A stretch of DNA of 48,918 bases from Treponema sp. (GCA_016297805.1 JAEDFX010000005.1:1-48918); one strand, 5' to 3'. Counted from the first letter of the stretch, positions 33,124 through 42,710 are shown. Notes: generated by a model from the letters alone, not told the origin. Made by a program: numbers and translations.

Positions 33124-34017
33124 ATGAAGAAAAATATTGCAGTTGCAGCATTATTAGGTATTCTCTCGTTTACAGGTTTTGCATCTGAATCAGCCCAGAT
33201 GGCTTTTGTTGAAGGTTGTAAATCTTATTCTCAGGGGGATTGGACTTCTGCAAAGTTCATGTTGAAAAAGGCAGTTTCTTATCCTGAAAATCTTACGTCA
33301 GATACATACTATATGCTGATTTCCGCAGAAGTTAATGCTGGTGATGATAGAAGTGCTTTGGACGACTGTAATATTTATCTTGAAAATTTCCCAGACTCTA
33401 TTTATTACCCTCGAATTTGTTATCAGAAGGGTAAGGTTTTGTATAATCTGGGAGAATATGAAAAATCCATAATTGCCTTAAGTGACTTTTGTCATCAGAA
33501 CGAAGAGAGTGATTTATATTCCTATGCATTGTTTTATATTGGTGAATCTCTTTTTGCCGGTTATAAATATTCCGATGCAGCTGCAATATATGAAAGAATT
33601 GTAACTGAATTTCCTGATTCACCTAAGGCTTCTGCGGCACAGTATAGAATTGATTCAATTTCCCAGAGACAGCGTGAAGAGAAATTGCTTTATTTGTTAA
33701 AACAGACAGGTGAAGAATATCTTTCGGCAAAAGAAGAGTATGAAAAACAGTTGAGACAGTATAATTCTGACTCAATCAATAATACACGTCAGAAGCTTGT
33801 AGAAACACAGGCCAGAAATGAAGAACTTGAACGACAGGTTGCAGATCTTGAAATGCAGCTAGCCGCAATGAAAACTGAACTGGAAAATTCTGCTGCAAAT
33901 ACAAGTATGGATAGTGATATTCCTAATGCAGAACCTTATGACGAAACAAAAGAACAGTTGAAGGTTTTAAGACAGAAGGCCCTGGAAGCACAGAAAATGC
34001 TTGAGGAACGAAAATGA
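33124..34017 (+). CDS. Exported TPR protein with C-terminal coiled coil (YbgF-like)
   Basis: A 297-residue protein with a signal peptide (MKKNIAVAALLGILSFTGFA) from the ATG at 33124. Residues about 25-185 are TPR units (CKSYSQGDWTSAKFMLKKAV, ICYQKGKVLYNLGEYEKSI, FYIGESLFAGYKYSDAA, YERIVTEFPDSPKA). From about 205 to the end it is a charged coiled coil. The TPR pattern resembles the Tol-Pal partner YbgF/CpoB, but there the coil is N-terminal, so the order is reversed. It is probably a periplasmic scaffold. Its stop overlaps the next start as ATGA. Confidence 0.75.
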   Translation: MKKNIAVAALLGILSFTGFASESAQMAFVEGCKSYSQGDWTSAKFMLKKAVSYPENLTSDTYYMLISAEVNAGDDRSALDDCNIYLENFPDSIYYPRICYQKGKVLYNLGEYEKSIIALSDFCHQNEESDLYSYALFYIGESLFAGYKYSDAAAIYERIVTEFPDSPKASAAQYRIDSISQRQREEKLLYLLKQTGEEYLSAKEEYEKQLRQYNSDSINNTRQKLVETQARNEELERQVADLEMQLAAMKTELENSAANTSMDSDIPNAEPYDETKEQLKVLRQKALEAQKMLEERK

Positions 34018-35240
34018 TAAAAAAATATTTTATAAGTATACTGATAATTTTTTCTTTGTGCCTTACAGTTTTTGCAAAATCCAAAGATTCTGGAAAAAAT
34101 GTAACTGAGGATGGTGAAAAGAAGAGCTATGTAGGTTGGGTGGATGCATCTTCTAAAGAAATTTCCTACAAAAAAGGAATGATTCAATTTAGAGTAAAAC
34201 CAAATTTAGGTTCCTTTAATATCAGTGTAACAAATAATAAAGAAAAAATAATTCCTGTGCTTTCTGCAGTAGATGAATTTACATCTACACTTTTTTATTT
34301 AAAAACACCTAAAAAAATATACAAATTACAGACTGAAAATAATATCAGAACTGGTGTTGCAAAAACAGAAAACGGTTTGACTATTACTTATTCAGTTCCG
34401 AATGTAGCAGATGTAGCGGTTGGTTTTGAATGTTTTCAGTCTTCTATAGAGCATGATTTTGATACAGTAAAAACAACTGTTACAATCACAAATAAAGGAA
34501 ATAAAAAAGATGAATTTGCTGTTAAGCAGATAATTGATACAGTTTTAGGTGAATCTTCAGCCCAGCATTTTTATACTTCAGATGATTCCGCTATAAAGAA
34601 TGAAGTTTTGTACAGAGATTTGAAGGGACAGAAATGGTTTACTTCAAAAAATAATTACGCAGCTATGCAGCTTGTTTTTAAAGGTGCAGATGCAACTGAG
34701 CCTGAAATGGTAGCACTGGCAAATTATTCAACTCTTGCAAAATCCAGCTGGGAACCAGATATGCTTTCGTTCAGAACTTTTGATACAGTTCTTTCATATA
34801 ATAACTCTGCAGTTGGCGTTATCTGGCCTAGTGTTAAAATTCTTCCAAAAGAAAGCAAAAAAATTGTTTATTACACATTTTTTGCAACAGATGGAGAAAA
34901 TCCAAATGGAGAAGAATATATTTTTGGAAAAGCTGAACCTGAAAAGAAAGAAGAAATTCCTGTGATTGAACCAGTTGTAGTTCCTTCTCCAGAGCCTGCT
35001 CCAGTAAAAGAAAATAAACCTCTCCCACCTGTAAAAGAAGAGGTTTATACACCAAAAAATATTCCAACAATGGAATTTAATGTTGAAAATTTTTCGAAAA
35101 ATCAGTTTACACCTGAATATATACAGAATCTTTTGGACAGAATTGCAGTTCTCGAAAAAAACAGTTCTTCTGTAAATCGCGAAGAATTACTTCGGCTTAA
35201 TGCTGAACTTGATGCAATTCTTTCTGCATTGAGGCAGTAA
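34014..35240 (+). CDS. Exported protein of unknown function with proline-rich linker
   Basis: A 408-residue protein with a signal peptide (residues about 1-22, MIKKYFISILIIFSLCLTVF). Residues about 35-300 are beta-rich and not recognised. About 305-345 is a Pro/Glu/Lys-rich linker (PVVVPSPEPAPVKENKPLPP), and the last 50 residues form a helix with a likely coiled coil. The linker length could span the periplasm or reach a peptidoglycan-bound partner. The start overlaps the preceding TPR gene by 4 nt, so the products are probably functionally linked. Confidence 0.65.
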   Translation: MIKKYFISILIIFSLCLTVFAKSKDSGKNVTEDGEKKSYVGWVDASSKEISYKKGMIQFRVKPNLGSFNISVTNNKEKIIPVLSAVDEFTSTLFYLKTPKKIYKLQTENNIRTGVAKTENGLTITYSVPNVADVAVGFECFQSSIEHDFDTVKTTVTITNKGNKKDEFAVKQIIDTVLGESSAQHFYTSDDSAIKNEVLYRDLKGQKWFTSKNNYAAMQLVFKGADATEPEMVALANYSTLAKSSWEPDMLSFRTFDTVLSYNNSAVGVIWPSVKILPKESKKIVYYTFFATDGENPNGEEYIFGKAEPEKKEEIPVIEPVVVPSPEPAPVKENKPLPPVKEEVYTPKNIPTMEFNVENFSKNQFTPEYIQNLLDRIAVLEKNSSSVNREELLRLNAELDAILSALRQ

Positions 35241-35244
35241 AAAT

Positions 35245-36336
35245 ATGTCAAAAGATGTTCTAACTCTTGCATGGCAGGATATGCGCCGCAGACATTTTGC
35301 AACTGCAATAAAAAGGCTGGAATCTCGTGCCGATGTCTATGAAGAAAATTTTGAATATTATCTTTCTCTTGGAATTGCATGCCTTTATGTAGGTGATATA
35401 GGAGCATCTTCATCATATTTTCAAATGGCCAGAAAAATTCGTCTTACTGATACAAGACTTTTGCTTGGTCAGGCCGCTATTTTCTTACGTCGGGGAGATA
35501 CAGCACGGGCACTTCAGTACTATCTTGAAATAAAGGAAAATGATCCGACTAACAAAATTGCAGATTCTGCTATGGAATTCCTTAGAATTCATGGTGATTA
35601 TGATACTATCTGTCGCTGGGTAGATACTGGTCGTATTGAACAGTTTTATCCTCCTTTAGGAGTGAATCCAGATAAAATTGCTATGATTTGTCTTCCAATC
35701 ATAGCTTGTGTTGTAGGTTGTGTATGTGCCTTTTCTTTTTTTCCAAGAGGGCAGCAGTATACTGGACCACGTGCAGATTTAAGTAAGCTTGAACTTACAG
35801 TAGATGAAAAATCCGACGCAAAAGAGAAGGATATGTCTACTCAATCTTATAAATTTGTTCTTTCAAATAAAGAAATTACAAAAAAATATGATAATGCACT
35901 TCAGTATTTTCAAAGTCACAGAGATAATGCAGCACAAATTGAATTGAATTATCTTCTGAATTCTAACGCCGCTCTTTCAATTAAGCAGAAAGCTGCAGTT
36001 CTTATGGGGTACTTTGAAACACCTGATTTTGATTCTATAAAAGATGTTCCTTCTTATTCTGATGTTGTAAGTAATTATCTTTTATATGTAGACTGCTGGG
36101 TAGATTGGGGCGGAAAAATCTCAAATGCAGTCACTTATGAGAATGGTTCATATAGTTGTGACCTTCTTGTAGGAGATGAATCTCTTTCTAAGTATGAAGG
36201 AACTGTAAACGTGAAATTTGATTCAACTCCTGTGATTGATGGTAGTCAACCAGTAAGAATTCTTGGTAAAATTGTGATTGACGGCAGTACAGTCTGCTTA
36301 AAAGGACGTGCTGTTTATCAAAGCATATATAATTAA
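35245..36336 (+). CDS. Membrane-anchored TPR protein
   Basis: A 363-residue protein. The N-terminal 120 residues contain TPR-like repeats (YYLSLGIACLYVGDIGASS, ARALQYYLEIKENDPTNKIA). A single membrane helix at about 148-166 (IAMICLPIIACVVGCVCAF) follows, so the TPR part should be cytoplasmic and the approximately 195-residue C-terminal part periplasmic. The C-terminal part is not recognised. It starts 4 nt after the previous gene and completes a three-gene envelope unit before recA. Together the three could form a trans-envelope complex, which is inference. Confidence 0.7.
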   Translation: MSKDVLTLAWQDMRRRHFATAIKRLESRADVYEENFEYYLSLGIACLYVGDIGASSSYFQMARKIRLTDTRLLLGQAAIFLRRGDTARALQYYLEIKENDPTNKIADSAMEFLRIHGDYDTICRWVDTGRIEQFYPPLGVNPDKIAMICLPIIACVVGCVCAFSFFPRGQQYTGPRADLSKLELTVDEKSDAKEKDMSTQSYKFVLSNKEITKKYDNALQYFQSHRDNAAQIELNYLLNSNAALSIKQKAAVLMGYFETPDFDSIKDVPSYSDVVSNYLLYVDCWVDWGGKISNAVTYENGSYSCDLLVGDESLSKYEGTVNVKFDSTPVIDGSQPVRILGKIVIDGSTVCLKGRAVYQSIYN

Positions 36337-36426
36337 AAAATATAAAGAAAATTTATTTTTTTTCTGAAATTTTGGTAAAAATCGTAAAACTGAGGCCATA
36401 TTATATGTGGGAGGAAGGTGGCTTAT

Positions 36427-37557
36427 ATGTCTAATACAAATTCTACACCGATGGATACATCGGAAAAAATGAAGGCTCTGGAAGCTGCTCGTTTACAGAT
36501 TGAAAAGCAGTTTGGTCAGGGTGCAATTATGAAGCTTGGTGATAAAGCTGATGCTGCAGGAATTGAAGTAATTCCATCTGGTTCTATTCTGCTTGATGAA
36601 GCATTGGGAATTGGTGGTTACCCAAAAGGACGCGTTATAGAAATGTATGGTCCTGAAAGTTCCGGTAAGACAACTCTGGCTTTGCATGCTATTGCTGAAT
36701 CACAAAAACTTGGTGGTGTTGCTGCATTTGTTGATGCTGAACATGCTTTGGATCCAGTTTATGCTAAAAATCTTGGTGTAAATATTGATGAACTTTGGGT
36801 TTCTCAGCCAGATACAGGTGAACAGGCTCTTGAAATTACAGAAAATCTTGTAAGAAGTGGTGCTGTTGATATTGTTGTTGTAGACTCTGTTGCAGCTCTT
36901 ACACCTGAAAAAGAAATTGAAGGTGAAATGGGTGATGCAGTAATGGGTATGCAGGCTCGCTTGATGAGTCAGGCTTTGCGTAAGCTTACTGCTGTAATTG
37001 GTAAATCAAACTGTATTGTTATTTTTATCAACCAGATTCGTATGAAAATTGGTGTTATGTTCGGTAACCCAGAAACAACAACTGGTGGACAGGCATTGAA
37101 ATTCTATTCTTCAGTTCGTCTTGAAATCCGTAGAGTTGAAACAATCGATGGAAAAGGTGATGAAGATGCAATCGGAAACCGTGTAAGAGTTAAGATTGTT
37201 AAGAATAAGGTTGCGCCTCCATTCAGAAAATGTGAATTGGATATCTACTTTGGTAAAGGTATAAATTCTGCTGCCAGTCTTTTGGACTCTGCTGTAAAAC
37301 ATGGTATTGTTGATAAACGTGGTGCATGGTATACAATGGGCGAAGAAAAAATCGGTCAGGGGAAGGAAAATGCAGTTAACTTTATTGAACAGAATCCTGA
37401 AATTGCAGCAAATATCGAAACAAAAGTAAGAGAATTAGTTTTCCCTGGACAGGTTTTGAAAGATAAAGATGGAAAGCCTGCTGAAAAAGCAAAGAAGTCT
37501 TCTAAAAAAGCCGAAGAAGCTCCAGTTGCAGATTCAGCACAGGACGGCCTTTTCTAA
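36427..37557 (+). CDS. recA: Recombinase RecA
   Basis: A 376-residue protein, the strand-exchange ATPase for homologous recombination. Walker A is GPESSGKT (75-82). DALDPVYAKNLGV-type and GDAVMGMQARLMSQALRKL segments and the L2 loop region (GNPETTTGGQALKFYSS) are conserved. The C-terminal tail is Lys-rich then acidic, ending DGLF. The ATG at 36427 follows GGGAGGAAGG at good spacing; a GTG at 36418 lies inside that site. I see no obvious LexA-type operator in the 90-bp gap. folK begins 6 nt after its stop. Confidence 0.97.
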   Translation: MSNTNSTPMDTSEKMKALEAARLQIEKQFGQGAIMKLGDKADAAGIEVIPSGSILLDEALGIGGYPKGRVIEMYGPESSGKTTLALHAIAESQKLGGVAAFVDAEHALDPVYAKNLGVNIDELWVSQPDTGEQALEITENLVRSGAVDIVVVDSVAALTPEKEIEGEMGDAVMGMQARLMSQALRKLTAVIGKSNCIVIFINQIRMKIGVMFGNPETTTGGQALKFYSSVRLEIRRVETIDGKGDEDAIGNRVRVKIVKNKVAPPFRKCELDIYFGKGINSAASLLDSAVKHGIVDKRGAWYTMGEEKIGQGKENAVNFIEQNPEIAANIETKVRELVFPGQVLKDKDGKPAEKAKKSSKKAEEAPVADSAQDGLF

Positions 37558-37563
37558 TAAATC

Positions 37564-38118
37564 ATGAAACGAGTATTACTGGGGTTAGGTTCTAACAAAA
37601 CATATAACAGCCATTCTCCATTGGAGCTCCTGTCTCTTGCAAGGGAGGAGCTCTCTTGTGTAATGGAAAATTGCCGTTTTTCCTCAGTGTACAAAACCCC
37701 TGCAATGTATGTTACAGACCAGGAAGATTTTTACAACATGACTGCAATTGGTTATGTTGCCGACGATACAAATCCTTTCGAGTTTTTAAAAACAATAAAT
37801 CAAATAGAAGCAAAATATGGCCGGGACAGAGATAAAGAAATCCGCTTTGGTCCTCGGTCTCTGGATATAGATATAGAGCTTTTTGGAGACGAAAAAATCA
37901 ACAATCCAATTCTGGAAATTCCCCACATAAGAATTGAAGAAAGAGCTTTTGTTTTAATTCCAGCACTTGAGATTTTAACAGATTCTGCCGATGAATTAGT
38001 AAGAGAAAAGTATTCAGTTTGCCTTGCGAACCTTAAAAAAAATGGTGGCGCAGAGGGAATTGAAAAAATTCAAGATTATTCAGAGATGGTGGAATATGGA
38101 ACAAACAGAAAACAATAA
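37564..38118 (+). CDS. folK: 2-amino-4-hydroxy-6-hydroxymethyldihydropteridine pyrophosphokinase
   Basis: A 184-residue folate-pathway enzyme that transfers pyrophosphate from ATP to hydroxymethyl-dihydropterin. Diagnostic pieces are LLGLGSNK at the start, SSVYKTPAM, then the metal site FGPRSLDIDIELFGD and the PHIRIEERAFVLIPALEI block. It follows recA by 6 nt without a Shine-Dalgarno, so translation is probably coupled. Its last 23 bases overlap the scpA start. Confidence 0.93.
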   Translation: MKRVLLGLGSNKTYNSHSPLELLSLAREELSCVMENCRFSSVYKTPAMYVTDQEDFYNMTAIGYVADDTNPFEFLKTINQIEAKYGRDRDKEIRFGPRSLDIDIELFGDEKINNPILEIPHIRIEERAFVLIPALEILTDSADELVREKYSVCLANLKKNGGAEGIEKIQDYSEMVEYGTNRKQ

Positions 38119-38899
38119 TACACAGACTGCTGTAAAACATGCGTATAGAGCAGGTGAGTTTGAGGGCCCACTTGATTTATTGTGGACTTTAATCCGTGAA
38201 AGTAAAGTTAATATTTACGATATTCCAATCGCCCAGATTACAGAACAATATCTTGAATATCTTGATTATGCTGTACAGACAGATTTAGGCGACCTTTCTG
38301 AATTTTACAGTTGGGCTGCAAAATTAATATATATTAAAAGCCGAATGCTTTTGCCTGTTGAAGTTGCCTATGATGATGAGGATGAAGAAGACCCTCGTCA
38401 GGAGCTGGTAGACCGTCTTATTGAATATCAAAAATTTAAAAAGCTTTCGTCATTAATGGAAGAACAGGAAGATGATTCCGAATGGAATTTTGAACGCAAA
38501 AAGATTCAGCGAGTTCTGCCATTTGATGAATCTGATGAAATGTGGGAAGAGGTTGATACCTGGGAACTGCTTCAGAAAATGCAGGATATCTTCAAATCAA
38601 TGATGAATCAGTATTCAAATGAAAAAATTTTGAATATGTATGAAGAAATTTCTGTAAATGAAAAAATCACACTTATGAATGAACTTCTGGAAGATAAAAA
38701 GGAATGTCTTTTTACAGATTTATTGACCCGTCCTGGAAATGAGATGGATGTTATCTGTGCTTTTATGGCAATTCTCGAAGCTGTAAAATTCAAAATGATT
38801 ACAATCATGCAAAATAAGCTTTTTGGAGATATAAAAATTTGTGCCAGATCAGATGCAGAAGGTTATGTCCCAACAGAAGAAGAACTTACAACTAATTAG
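38096..38899 (+). CDS. scpA: Segregation and condensation protein A
   Basis: A 267-residue kleisin of the SMC-ScpAB condensin. The N-terminal EFEGPLDLLWTLIRESKVNIYDIPI is the classic ScpA start, and ITEQYLEYLDYAV and FYSWAAKLIYIKSRMLLP follow. The C-terminal winged helix binds the SMC head. The start is the ATG at 38096 with GGTGGA upstream, inside the end of folK; an upstream ATG at 38024 would add 24 residues of antiparallel-frame folK sequence. scpB follows after 9 nt. Confidence 0.95.
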   Translation: MEQTENNNTQTAVKHAYRAGEFEGPLDLLWTLIRESKVNIYDIPIAQITEQYLEYLDYAVQTDLGDLSEFYSWAAKLIYIKSRMLLPVEVAYDDEDEEDPRQELVDRLIEYQKFKKLSSLMEEQEDDSEWNFERKKIQRVLPFDESDEMWEEVDTWELLQKMQDIFKSMMNQYSNEKILNMYEEISVNEKITLMNELLEDKKECLFTDLLTRPGNEMDVICAFMAILEAVKFKMITIMQNKLFGDIKICARSDAEGYVPTEEELTTN

Positions 38900-38908
38900 G
38901 AAATAAAT

Positions 38909-39448
38909 ATGGAATTTAATAAAGAAACAGCTTTGTGTGAAACAATTTTATTTCTGGAAAGTGAACCTATAACATTAAAGGTTCTTTCCAATAAAAGTCA
39001 GCTTTCGGAAGAGGTTGTTGAAAAATGTATTGAGAATTTAAAAGATAAATATGCGGCAGAAGATTCCGGCATTGAATTGACCATGATTACTGGAGGATGG
39101 TGCCTTTCTCCAAAAAAAGAATATTGGGATGTTCTAAAGGAATTCTACGGTACAAAAAGAGAAGGTCGCCTTTCAAAATCTGCAATGGAAACTCTTGCAA
39201 TTGTTGCATATTCTCAGCCAATCACCCGTGCGGAAATCGAACAGATTCGTGGTGTAAGTGTAGATAATATGATTCGTCTTTTGATAGAAAGAAATCTTAT
39301 TAAAGAAGTTGGTAAAAAAGAGGCTCCTGGACGTCCAACTTTGTTTGGTACAACAAAAGAATTCTTAAAATTGTTCAGATTAAACTCTATTGCAGAACTG
39401 CCTAAACTTGATGAAGATGAACAGGAGAGATTCGAACTTGCCCGCTAG
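38909..39448 (+). CDS. scpB: Segregation and condensation protein B
   Basis: A 179-residue tandem winged-helix protein that bridges the kleisin ScpA in condensin. ILFLESEPITLKVLSNK and the conserved RLSKSAMETLAIVAYSQPIT then EIEQIRGVSVDNMIRLLIER are the family signatures, and GRPTLFGTTKEFLKLF closes it. The start follows a weak AGGA. Its end overlaps the pseudouridine synthase start. Confidence 0.95.
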   Translation: MEFNKETALCETILFLESEPITLKVLSNKSQLSEEVVEKCIENLKDKYAAEDSGIELTMITGGWCLSPKKEYWDVLKEFYGTKREGRLSKSAMETLAIVAYSQPITRAEIEQIRGVSVDNMIRLLIERNLIKEVGKKEAPGRPTLFGTTKEFLKLFRLNSIAELPKLDEDEQERFELAR

Positions 39449-40202
39449 TGATTTTGTAAAAAAAGATAAAAATATTAAAACTGATGCTCCTCTGGAAGAA
39501 ATTCGTTTACAGGCCTATCTGGCGCATTGTGGGATAGCAAGCCGACGTGCTTCTGAACAGATTATCTTAGATGGTCGCGTAACTGTGAATGGAATTGTAG
39601 TTACAGCTTTAGGCACAAAGGTTTCTGAAAAGGATAAAGTTGCAGTAGATGGAAAACCAGTAAAGCTTGAATCAAAAAAACGTTATGTTCTATTGAATAA
39701 ACCTGCCGGCTATGTATGTTCAGCTTCTGATGAAAAGGGACGTGCAGTTGCAGCTGATTTGCTTAAAGAAAAGTATTCCGAACGTTTATATAATGTTGGC
39801 CGTCTTGATATGTATAGTAAAGGAATGATACTTTTTACAAATGATGGAGATTTTGCCGCAAAGCTTTCACATCCATCAAGTCAGCTGGAAAAGGAATATA
39901 TAGTAGAAACAAGTCAGGATGTACCAGAAGAATTCCCTGCAAAATTTGAAAAAGGTATTCGTGTAGAAGGAACCTTCTATAAATGTCTTCGCTGTGAAAT
40001 TTTAAAATCAAGAAAGTTAAAGATTGTTCTTATTGAAGGAAAAAACCGGGAAATTCGTACAGTTCTTGAATCTCAAAATATAGGAACAAAATCTCTTGTT
40101 CGTGTAAGAATTGGTAATGTTAATCTTGATGATTTGAAGCCTGGAGAAAGTAGAGATTTAACCGATTCAGAAGTAAAAGGACTGTTGAAGCTTTGCCATT
40201 AA
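39438..40202 (+). CDS. rluB: rRNA large-subunit pseudouridine synthase (RsuA/RluB/RluF family)
   Basis: A 254-residue enzyme by the TTG start at 39438, which has AGGAGAG ten bases upstream; an ATG at 39390 gives 270 residues but lacks a site. Residues about 20-70 form the S4 RNA-binding domain (LQAYLAHCGIASRRASEQII). The catalytic motif is GRLD, with D124, in VGRLDMYSKGMILFTNDGDFA. Linkage to scpB with overlap is common in bacteria. RluB, modifying U2605, is the best guess, though RsuA or RluF cannot be excluded. Confidence 0.88.
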   Translation: MPASDFVKKDKNIKTDAPLEEIRLQAYLAHCGIASRRASEQIILDGRVTVNGIVVTALGTKVSEKDKVAVDGKPVKLESKKRYVLLNKPAGYVCSASDEKGRAVAADLLKEKYSERLYNVGRLDMYSKGMILFTNDGDFAAKLSHPSSQLEKEYIVETSQDVPEEFPAKFEKGIRVEGTFYKCLRCEILKSRKLKIVLIEGKNREIRTVLESQNIGTKSLVRVRIGNVNLDDLKPGESRDLTDSEVKGLLKLCH

Positions 40203-40349
40203 TCCTTTTTATTAAAAATACTACATTATTATGTGGAGAACTAATCTACAAAAGGTATTCCGTGCAATATTGTCATTGTCGAGCTTTCCCCTCCTTGAAA
40301 CTCTTTTCTTTTATTCCATAAAAATATAAAATATTGGCTGGAGGAAATT

Positions 40350-40982
40350 ATGATAGTTGCTATTGATGGTCCTGCTGGAACCGGTAAAAGTACAATTGCA
40401 AAAATGATTGCAGAAAAACTGGATATTACTTTTTTGAACAGTGGTGGATTTTATAGAACTCTTACTATTGCGATTCTGGATGCTGGTATTGATTATTCTA
40501 AGGAAGAAGAAACAGTTGCTTTTTGTAAACAGCAGAAAATTGAATATACTAAAGAAAGTCATTTTATTCTGAATGGTACTGATGTAACTGCTCACCTTCA
40601 TGATGACCGGGTTGCTAAAAATGTTGCTCAGGTAAGTGCAATTGTGCCATTGCGTCATTATGTTAATGATTTGATGCGGGAAATTACTAAGTCCCTTAGT
40701 ATTGTATGCGAAGGCCGTGATATGACTACTGTTGTATTTCCTACTGCTGAACATAAGATTTATCTTGATGCTTCTGCCGAAGTTCGTGCCCAGCGCCGCT
40801 TTGATCAGGGTGTTAGTGATATGACTTTGGAAGAAATTAAACAGTCAATTATTGAAAGAGATAATATTGATAAAAATAAAAAAGAAGGGGCTTTAAAAAT
40901 TGCTCCTGATGCTTTATATATCGATACTTCAAACTTGACGATTGACAATGTTTGTGAGATAATATTAAAACAAATTTCATAA
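40350..40982 (+). CDS. cmk: Cytidylate kinase
   Basis: A 210-residue CMP/dCMP kinase for pyrimidine nucleotide and phospholipid precursor supply. The P-loop is GPAGTGKS at residues 7-14, and the FLNSGGFYRTLTIAILDAGI and CEGRDMTTVVFP blocks match Cmk. GGAGG is ideally placed. A weak promoter is possible (TTGAAA at 40295, ATAAAA at 40318). The rpsA gene starts 15 nt downstream. In T. pallidum the two activities are, as I recall, in one fused protein; here they are separate. Confidence 0.93.
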   Translation: MIVAIDGPAGTGKSTIAKMIAEKLDITFLNSGGFYRTLTIAILDAGIDYSKEEETVAFCKQQKIEYTKESHFILNGTDVTAHLHDDRVAKNVAQVSAIVPLRHYVNDLMREITKSLSIVCEGRDMTTVVFPTAEHKIYLDASAEVRAQRRFDQGVSDMTLEEIKQSIIERDNIDKNKKEGALKIAPDALYIDTSNLTIDNVCEIILKQIS

Positions 40983-40997
40983 TTTAAAGGTTTTAAC

Positions 40998-42710
40998 ATG
41001 GAAGAAATGGAAGTGGAAAAGGAAGTTGCTCAGAACTCCAAGAGTGATTTTCAGGCACAATTAGAGGAATCCCTCAAATCATTTAATGCACCAGAAACAG
41101 GTAATCTTGTAGAAGGAACTGTAGTTCAGATTTCTAATGACTATGTTTATGTTGACATTGGTGATAAGTCAGAGGGTTTAATCCCTACTGAGGAGTTTGC
41201 AGAAGGTCTGCCAAAAGTTGGGGATAAGGTACAGGCTTTGTTGTCAGGACATAACGCAAATGGTCCTGTTTTGTCAAAAAGAAAAGCTGATTCAAAACGC
41301 TATTTGAAAGAAATTCAGCAGGCTTGGAAAGATAAGACACCAGTTGATGGTGTTGTTTCAAAGGTTGTTAAGAGCGGTTACGAAGTAAATCTTGGTATTG
41401 ACCGTGCTGCTTTCTTGCCAATTTCTCAGGCAGATGCTGATAAGATTGAAAAACCAGAATCATTGCTCGGTTTGAAATCTAAGTTCTATATTGAACGTCT
41501 TTATTCAGATAATAAATTAAATCCAGTTGTTAACCGCCGTAAGTACATTGAAGAACAGATTGATGCAAAACGTGATGCTTTCTTCAATTCTGTACAGATT
41601 GGTGATACAGTAAAAGGTTCTGTAAAGAGCTTTACAAGCTTTGGTGCATTCATTGATTTGGGAGGATTTGATGGTCTTCTTCATATTAATGATATGAGCT
41701 GGGGTCATGTTGCTCGTCCTAAGGACTTTGTAAAGAAAGGTCAGGAAATTGAATTGAAAGTAATTCGTCTTGATCCTGCTGAAAAGAGAATTAATCTTTC
41801 TCTTAAACATTTCACAGAAGATCCATGGATTCACTTTGAAGAAAAATATCATGTAAATGATATCGTAAAGGGTAAGGTTACAAAACTTACTGAATTTGGT
41901 GCTTTCGTTGAATTGGAAGAAGGAATTGAAGGTCTCGTACACATTTCTGAATTCTCTTGGACAAAGAAAGTAAACAAACCAGGTGATATGGTAACTGTTG
42001 GACAGGAAGTTGAAGCAATGATTCTTGGATATGATATCCAGGCTGGTCGTGTTTCACTTGGTTTCAAACAGGCTACTGAAAATCCTTGGGAAACAATCAC
42101 AGAAAAATATGCTGTTGGTACAAAAATCAAGGGAAAGGTTGTAAAGATTACAAACATCGGAGCATTTGTTTCACTTGAAGAAGGAATCGATGCATTCTTG
42201 CATGCAGATGATATTTCTTGGACAAAGAAGGTTAAGCACCCAGGTAGCGAACTTTCTGTAGATCAGGAAATTGAAGCTGTAGTAATTGAATGTGATCCTG
42301 AAGCTCGCAGAATTAAGATTGGTGTTAAACAGTTGACTGCAGATCCTTGGAAGGCTTTTGCTGAAGAATATAAACCAGGTTCAACACTTGAAGGTGAAAT
42401 TACTTCAATTACAGACTTTGGTGTATTTGTAAAAGCTCCTAATGGAATTGAAGGTCTTGTTAATAAAGCTAATCTTAGTGATGAAAAAGATGTACCTTAT
42501 GAAGAAGCAGTTGCTAAATATAAAGTTGGCGACAAAATCAACGTATTTGTTGTTGATGTAAAGGTTGAAAAGGAACAGGTTGCATTCTCTGTACGCGAAT
42601 ACAAGAGAAAACAGCAGCGTGATGAAATTTCACAGTACATGTCAACAGCTAATGATGGCGATGAAGGAGCTTACACATTAGGCGACATGATTAAGTCTAA
42701 AAACGACTAA
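40998..42710 (+). CDS. rpsA: 30S ribosomal protein S1
   Basis: A 570-residue protein with six S1 RNA-binding domains. They begin near residues 37 (VEGTVVQISNDYVYVDIG), 117, 200 (VKGSVKSFTSFGAFIDLG), 288 (VKGKVTKLTEFGAFVELE), 375 and 462. Domains 1-2, which dock on the ribosome, are the most divergent, as usual. It recruits mRNA to the 30S subunit, important for mRNAs lacking a Shine-Dalgarno, of which this window has several. AAAGG precedes the ATG. Two terminators follow. Confidence 0.95.
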   Translation: MEEMEVEKEVAQNSKSDFQAQLEESLKSFNAPETGNLVEGTVVQISNDYVYVDIGDKSEGLIPTEEFAEGLPKVGDKVQALLSGHNANGPVLSKRKADSKRYLKEIQQAWKDKTPVDGVVSKVVKSGYEVNLGIDRAAFLPISQADADKIEKPESLLGLKSKFYIERLYSDNKLNPVVNRRKYIEEQIDAKRDAFFNSVQIGDTVKGSVKSFTSFGAFIDLGGFDGLLHINDMSWGHVARPKDFVKKGQEIELKVIRLDPAEKRINLSLKHFTEDPWIHFEEKYHVNDIVKGKVTKLTEFGAFVELEEGIEGLVHISEFSWTKKVNKPGDMVTVGQEVEAMILGYDIQAGRVSLGFKQATENPWETITEKYAVGTKIKGKVVKITNIGAFVSLEEGIDAFLHADDISWTKKVKHPGSELSVDQEIEAVVIECDPEARRIKIGVKQLTADPWKAFAEEYKPGSTLEGEITSITDFGVFVKAPNGIEGLVNKANLSDEKDVPYEEAVAKYKVGDKINVFVVDVKVEKEQVAFSVREYKRKQQRDEISQYMSTANDGDEGAYTLGDMIKSKND

